From: Eubacteriaceae bacterium
Lineage (GTDB): Bacteria; Bacillota; Clostridia; Eubacteriales; Anaerofustaceae
Length of the DNA: 15,083 bases
Direction: 5' to 3'
Assembly (NCBI GenBank): GCA_017613995.1
Contig: JAGACT010000177.1
Coordinates: forward strand, 1-15,083
Shown here in pieces: positions 13,111 to 15,083 of the stretch; position 1 is the stretch's first letter; each line of letters begins with the position of its first letter. The notes below the pieces were generated by a model that saw nothing but the letters and a program-made list of their open reading frames with translations, was not told the origin of the DNA and made no database searches. The position numbers were made by a program, and so were the translations under genes.

Positions 13111-14586
13111 TCATGCAGCAGGTCTCTGTCTCCTGCGGGCTGCATATATGGCAGCCGCGCAGGTAAGTACCATCACGTACAGCGGCGCTGCCGAAGGGAT
13201 TCCGGTGGACGGGTTTTTGTCCGGTGAACCTTCAGGCACCGTATCGCCCTTTACGGTAAGCTCCCTTACCGCGGCCTGTGCCGCGGCGGATGTGCCGATA
13301 TCCGCATCGAGCTCCCGGTCGTATACGGACCACATGGCTTCGCTCCCCGCGGGGACTATGGAAGCGGTAAGGTCCGCGACCCCGATGACTCGCAGCGACG
13401 TATCCGTAAAGGCAGCGCTGCCTTCCAGGAATATGCCCTTCGTCGTGACGATCGCGGGTCCCGCTTCCGAGCAGAGGCGGACCGTACCGGACTCAAAGGT
13501 CACATCCCCGTCTATATCCGCAGCGCTGCCGTATCCGGTTATATCATGGCTGCCCCCTGTGAATCTCACCGACGTCGTGCCGGCCGGGGACACTGACCAT
13601 TGGTCAAAATCGTATTCCGCGCGGATGCCGTACTCAAAATCCCCGCCCGGTATGGTGATGCTTCCCCCGGAAACCGTAAGGTCGAATCCGCGGCTTATCC
13701 ATATGGCGCATTCGCATTCCCAACAATCATCATATCCCGCCGTGGCCCTGCCGGTTACTTCCACGGTGCCCCCGCTGAAGGACGCGTCGCAGAACATGGT
13801 GATGCCGTATCCCGCCGACTTTAACTGCATATCCCCGCCGCTCATCCCGAAGGATTCGAAGCATTTGATGGCCGGATGACTGAGATCTTTGCATCCGCTG
13901 TCAATCCTGAGGTTCCCTCCGCTCATGCTGAAACGATCCGTATTCATGACGCCGGCAAGGGAGCCATCAGTTGCATTCAAAGTGACGTTGAATACACCTG
14001 CGCTCTGTTCGTAATCCACGATCTCGATTACAGAGTGAATGTATGAGCCTAAGGCGTCTATCGTCAGGGTGCCTCCCTCTATGGAAAGGGATGGATATAC
14101 TGTCGAAGAGTAATCGTCGGGATTCCCGCAGCCGATTATGTAGTCATAATCCATATCATTGCAGCAGACGAACGTAAGGCTGCCCTCGCCCTTTACGGTC
14201 AGCGTGCCCCCACCCGATATGGAAGCCAGCGGACTCTTGAAACGGCTGTTTCCGTCCCCGACCAGGCTGTCCCCTTCCAGCACCAGAGTGAAGGACCCGT
14301 TGGCTTCGAACAGGGGGCTTTCGTCATTTATCCAGTTAGGAGTGACCATGTTGTGCACCGTGACGGTGGAAGTCTGCGCGTCCCAGTACACATATCCCTC
14401 CCCGTCCGGAACGCCATCGGGGGAACTGACGTAGTCCAGTCCGTTTTCTCCCACATAGCAGCAGTATCCCGGAGGCAGGTAGCTTCCGAGGAACCATATG
14501 CCGGTGGCGTCGGCGGCCGCGGCGGATGAGGGAGCTGCGGGCAGCACCATCACCAGGGCGATGAGAAATATCAGGATCTTTTTCAT
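13111..14586 (-). CDS. Secreted cysteine-rich S-G-G repeat (beta-solenoid-like) surface protein with C-terminal anchor
   Basis: 491 residues. A signal peptide (1 to about 24, KK, hydrophobic core, ending SSAAAA) is followed by many short turns of the form hydrophobic-S-G-G-x-hydrophobic-x-hydrophobic, for example SIEGGTLTI (168-176), MSGGNLRI (221-228), MSGGDMQL (248-255), FSGGTVEV (270-277) and VSGGSITI (305-312). This resembles right-handed beta-helix or solenoid proteins, some of which bind carbohydrate. The tail has NPSTG (458-462), a membrane helix (about 464-484) and RRRQR, like a sortase-type or membrane anchor. Twelve cysteines lie in the exported part. The start at 14586 has GAGG eight bases upstream; ATG at 14592 is too close to it. 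It has its own promoter and terminator. Its end is paralogous to the next gene. Ligand and role are unknown. Confidence 0.85.
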   Translation of the reverse strand: MKKILIFLIALVMVLPAAPSSAAAADATGIWFLGSYLPPGYCCYVGENGLDYVSSPDGVPDGEGYVYWDAQTSTVTVHNMVTPNWINDESPLFEANGSFTLVLEGDSLVGDGNSRFKSPLASISGGGTLTVKGEGSLTFVCCNDMDYDYIIGCGNPDDYSSTVYPSLSIEGGTLTIDALGSYIHSVIEIVDYEQSAGVFNVTLNATDGSLAGVMNTDRFSMSGGNLRIDSGCKDLSHPAIKCFESFGMSGGDMQLKSAGYGITMFCDASFSGGTVEVTGRATAGYDDCWECECAIWISRGFDLTVSGGSITIPGGDFEYGIRAEYDFDQWSVSPAGTTSVRFTGGSHDITGYGSAADIDGDVTFESGTVRLCSEAGPAIVTTKGIFLEGSAAFTDTSLRVIGVADLTASIVPAGSEAMWSVYDRELDADIGTSAAAQAAVRELTVKGDTVPEGSPDKNPSTGIPSAAPLYVMVLTCAAAIYAARRRQRPAA

Positions 14587-14668
14587 GAACATAACCTCGC
14601 ATGCTAACGCAGAACATTTCAGCACGGCTCCGTCCGAACGAAACGGCACACTGTGTTCCGCTAGAGCA

Positions 14669-14697
14669 ATTATACCGCGTGCCGTTAAGGATTTCCA
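14669..14697 (-). promoter_or_regulatory. Sigma-A promoter of the complete surface-protein gene
   Basis: TGGAAA (14692-14697), 17 bp, then a perfect TATAAT (14669-14674). The predicted start near 14662 gives a leader of about 76 nt. The remainder of the 269-base gap between the paralogs shows no gene. Confidence 0.65.
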
Positions 14698-14818
14698 GCA
14701 AAAGCAGCCGGCAGGGAAAAATAAGCGATCTTCGGAACGCTTCTTCAGGTATGTGGCGGGCAGCCGGATACTGCGGCGAACGGTGATATCACAAATCAGG
14801 TGTAAAACTGTCCGGCGG

Positions 14819-14839
14819 GGGCGCTCCGTCAGAACGCCC
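14819..14839 (-). terminator. Possible weak terminator after the truncated paralog
   Basis: On the minus strand GGGCGTTCT and GGAGCGCCC pair with two G-T wobbles around GAC, 23 bases past the stop. The only T-run (four T's) comes about ten bases later, so termination strength is doubtful. Confidence 0.35.
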
Positions 14840-14861
14840 TCATAAAGCCGTTTGTTTTGCC

Positions 14862-15083
14862 TTAAAGCATGCTGCGCTTTCGTCCGCAGCGGACGGCTGC
14901 GAGACACCCAAGGGTGGCAGCTGAAAGAAACAGGGCAAGCGCCATCCTGCCCGGAAGGCCGGTGGCGGGTCCGGGATCGGTAACGGGCACCGTCTTTTCC
15001 GTTACGGTGACGTCCCTGGCAGCCAGATCCTCCGCCGAACTGACCCCGATATCGGGATCAAGGTCCCGGTCGTATACGGACCA
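14862..15083 (-). CDS. C-terminal end of a paralogous surface protein (5' part beyond the window)
   Basis: Only the last 73 residues are present. They begin WSVYDRDLDPDIG, nearly identical to WSVYDRELDADIG (419-431) of the neighbouring complete protein, and share 19 identical bases at the DNA level (15065-15083 versus about 13317-13335). The tail ends GPATGLPG, a membrane helix and CGRKR, parallel to NPSTG/helix/RRRQR in the neighbour. It is therefore a tandem duplicate that has diverged after the shared segment. The rest of the gene lies right of the window. Confidence 0.85.
   Translation of the reverse strand, partial: WSVYDRDLDPDIGVSSAEDLAARDVTVTEKTVPVTDPGPATGLPGRMALALFLSAATLGCLAAVRCGRKRSML

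Noticed and set aside
12870..13145. Small minus-strand open frame bridging ackA and the surface-protein gene
   Set aside because: It runs through the strong terminator at 13068-13098 and overlaps both genes out of frame, with no RBS.
14593..14861. Riboswitch or small RNA in the gap between the paralogs
   Set aside because: Only a promoter and a weak hairpin are visible. I see no conserved riboswitch core, and the predicted leader is only about 76 nt.

Overview
The window looks like chromosome of a GC-rich, low-GC-phylum (Bacillota/Clostridia-type) fermentative anaerobe. The evidence is the acetate kinase, the long-form ribosome hibernation factor, the four-cysteine L32, the order rpmF-plsX-acpP-rnc-smc-ftsY, Gram-positive style secreted proteins with a C-terminal xPxTG/membrane/Arg tail, and consensus sigma-A promoters in AT-rich gaps between GC-rich genes. 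Frequent AGG and ATA codons and the overall style suggest a high-GC lineage of Clostridia (something like the Anaerovoracaceae/Family XIII group), but that placement is only a guess.

Layout, left to right. (1) A minus-strand gene runs off the left edge: a DUF5317-like membrane domain fused to more than 420 residues of extremely acidic, low-complexity tail. (2) Minus strand: hpf (ribosome hibernation) and an M24B Xaa-Pro aminopeptidase, each with a recognisable promoter. (3) The only plus-strand genes are a two-gene unit: a secreted or membrane-anchored GDPD-fold protein that has lost its catalytic residues, and a GNAT acetyltransferase. It meets ftsY tail to tail at a bidirectional terminator. 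(4) Minus strand, transcribed right to left: ackA; rpmF-plsX-acpP; then rnc-smc-ftsY. The rpmF promoter is a perfect sigma-A consensus whose whole core lies under a perfect 12-bp inverted repeat. A terminator hairpin separates rpmF from plsX, plsX overlaps acpP by 4 bp, a terminator follows acpP, and rnc has its own promoter placed so close to its ATG that the message should be essentially leaderless. (5) At the right end are two tandem paralogous secreted proteins (one complete, one cut by the window edge) of the repetitive S-G-G beta-solenoid type with C-terminal anchors.

How the genes work together: plsX and acpP start phospholipid and fatty-acid synthesis, rpmF ties them to ribosome supply, rnc/smc/ftsY serve rRNA processing, chromosome organisation and SRP-dependent membrane targeting, and ackA supplies ATP from acetyl phosphate. 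This is a classic growth-linked housekeeping block, flanked by less conserved envelope genes.

The most noteworthy points are the unidentified operator at the rpmF promoter, the leaderless rnc, a short-armed SMC, the catalytically dead GDPD-like protein, the acidic DUF5317 fusion, and a hairpin that may bring a distant Shine-Dalgarno next to the aminopeptidase start. No mobile element, CRISPR array, tRNA or rRNA was seen. No gap between genes exceeds 300 bases.
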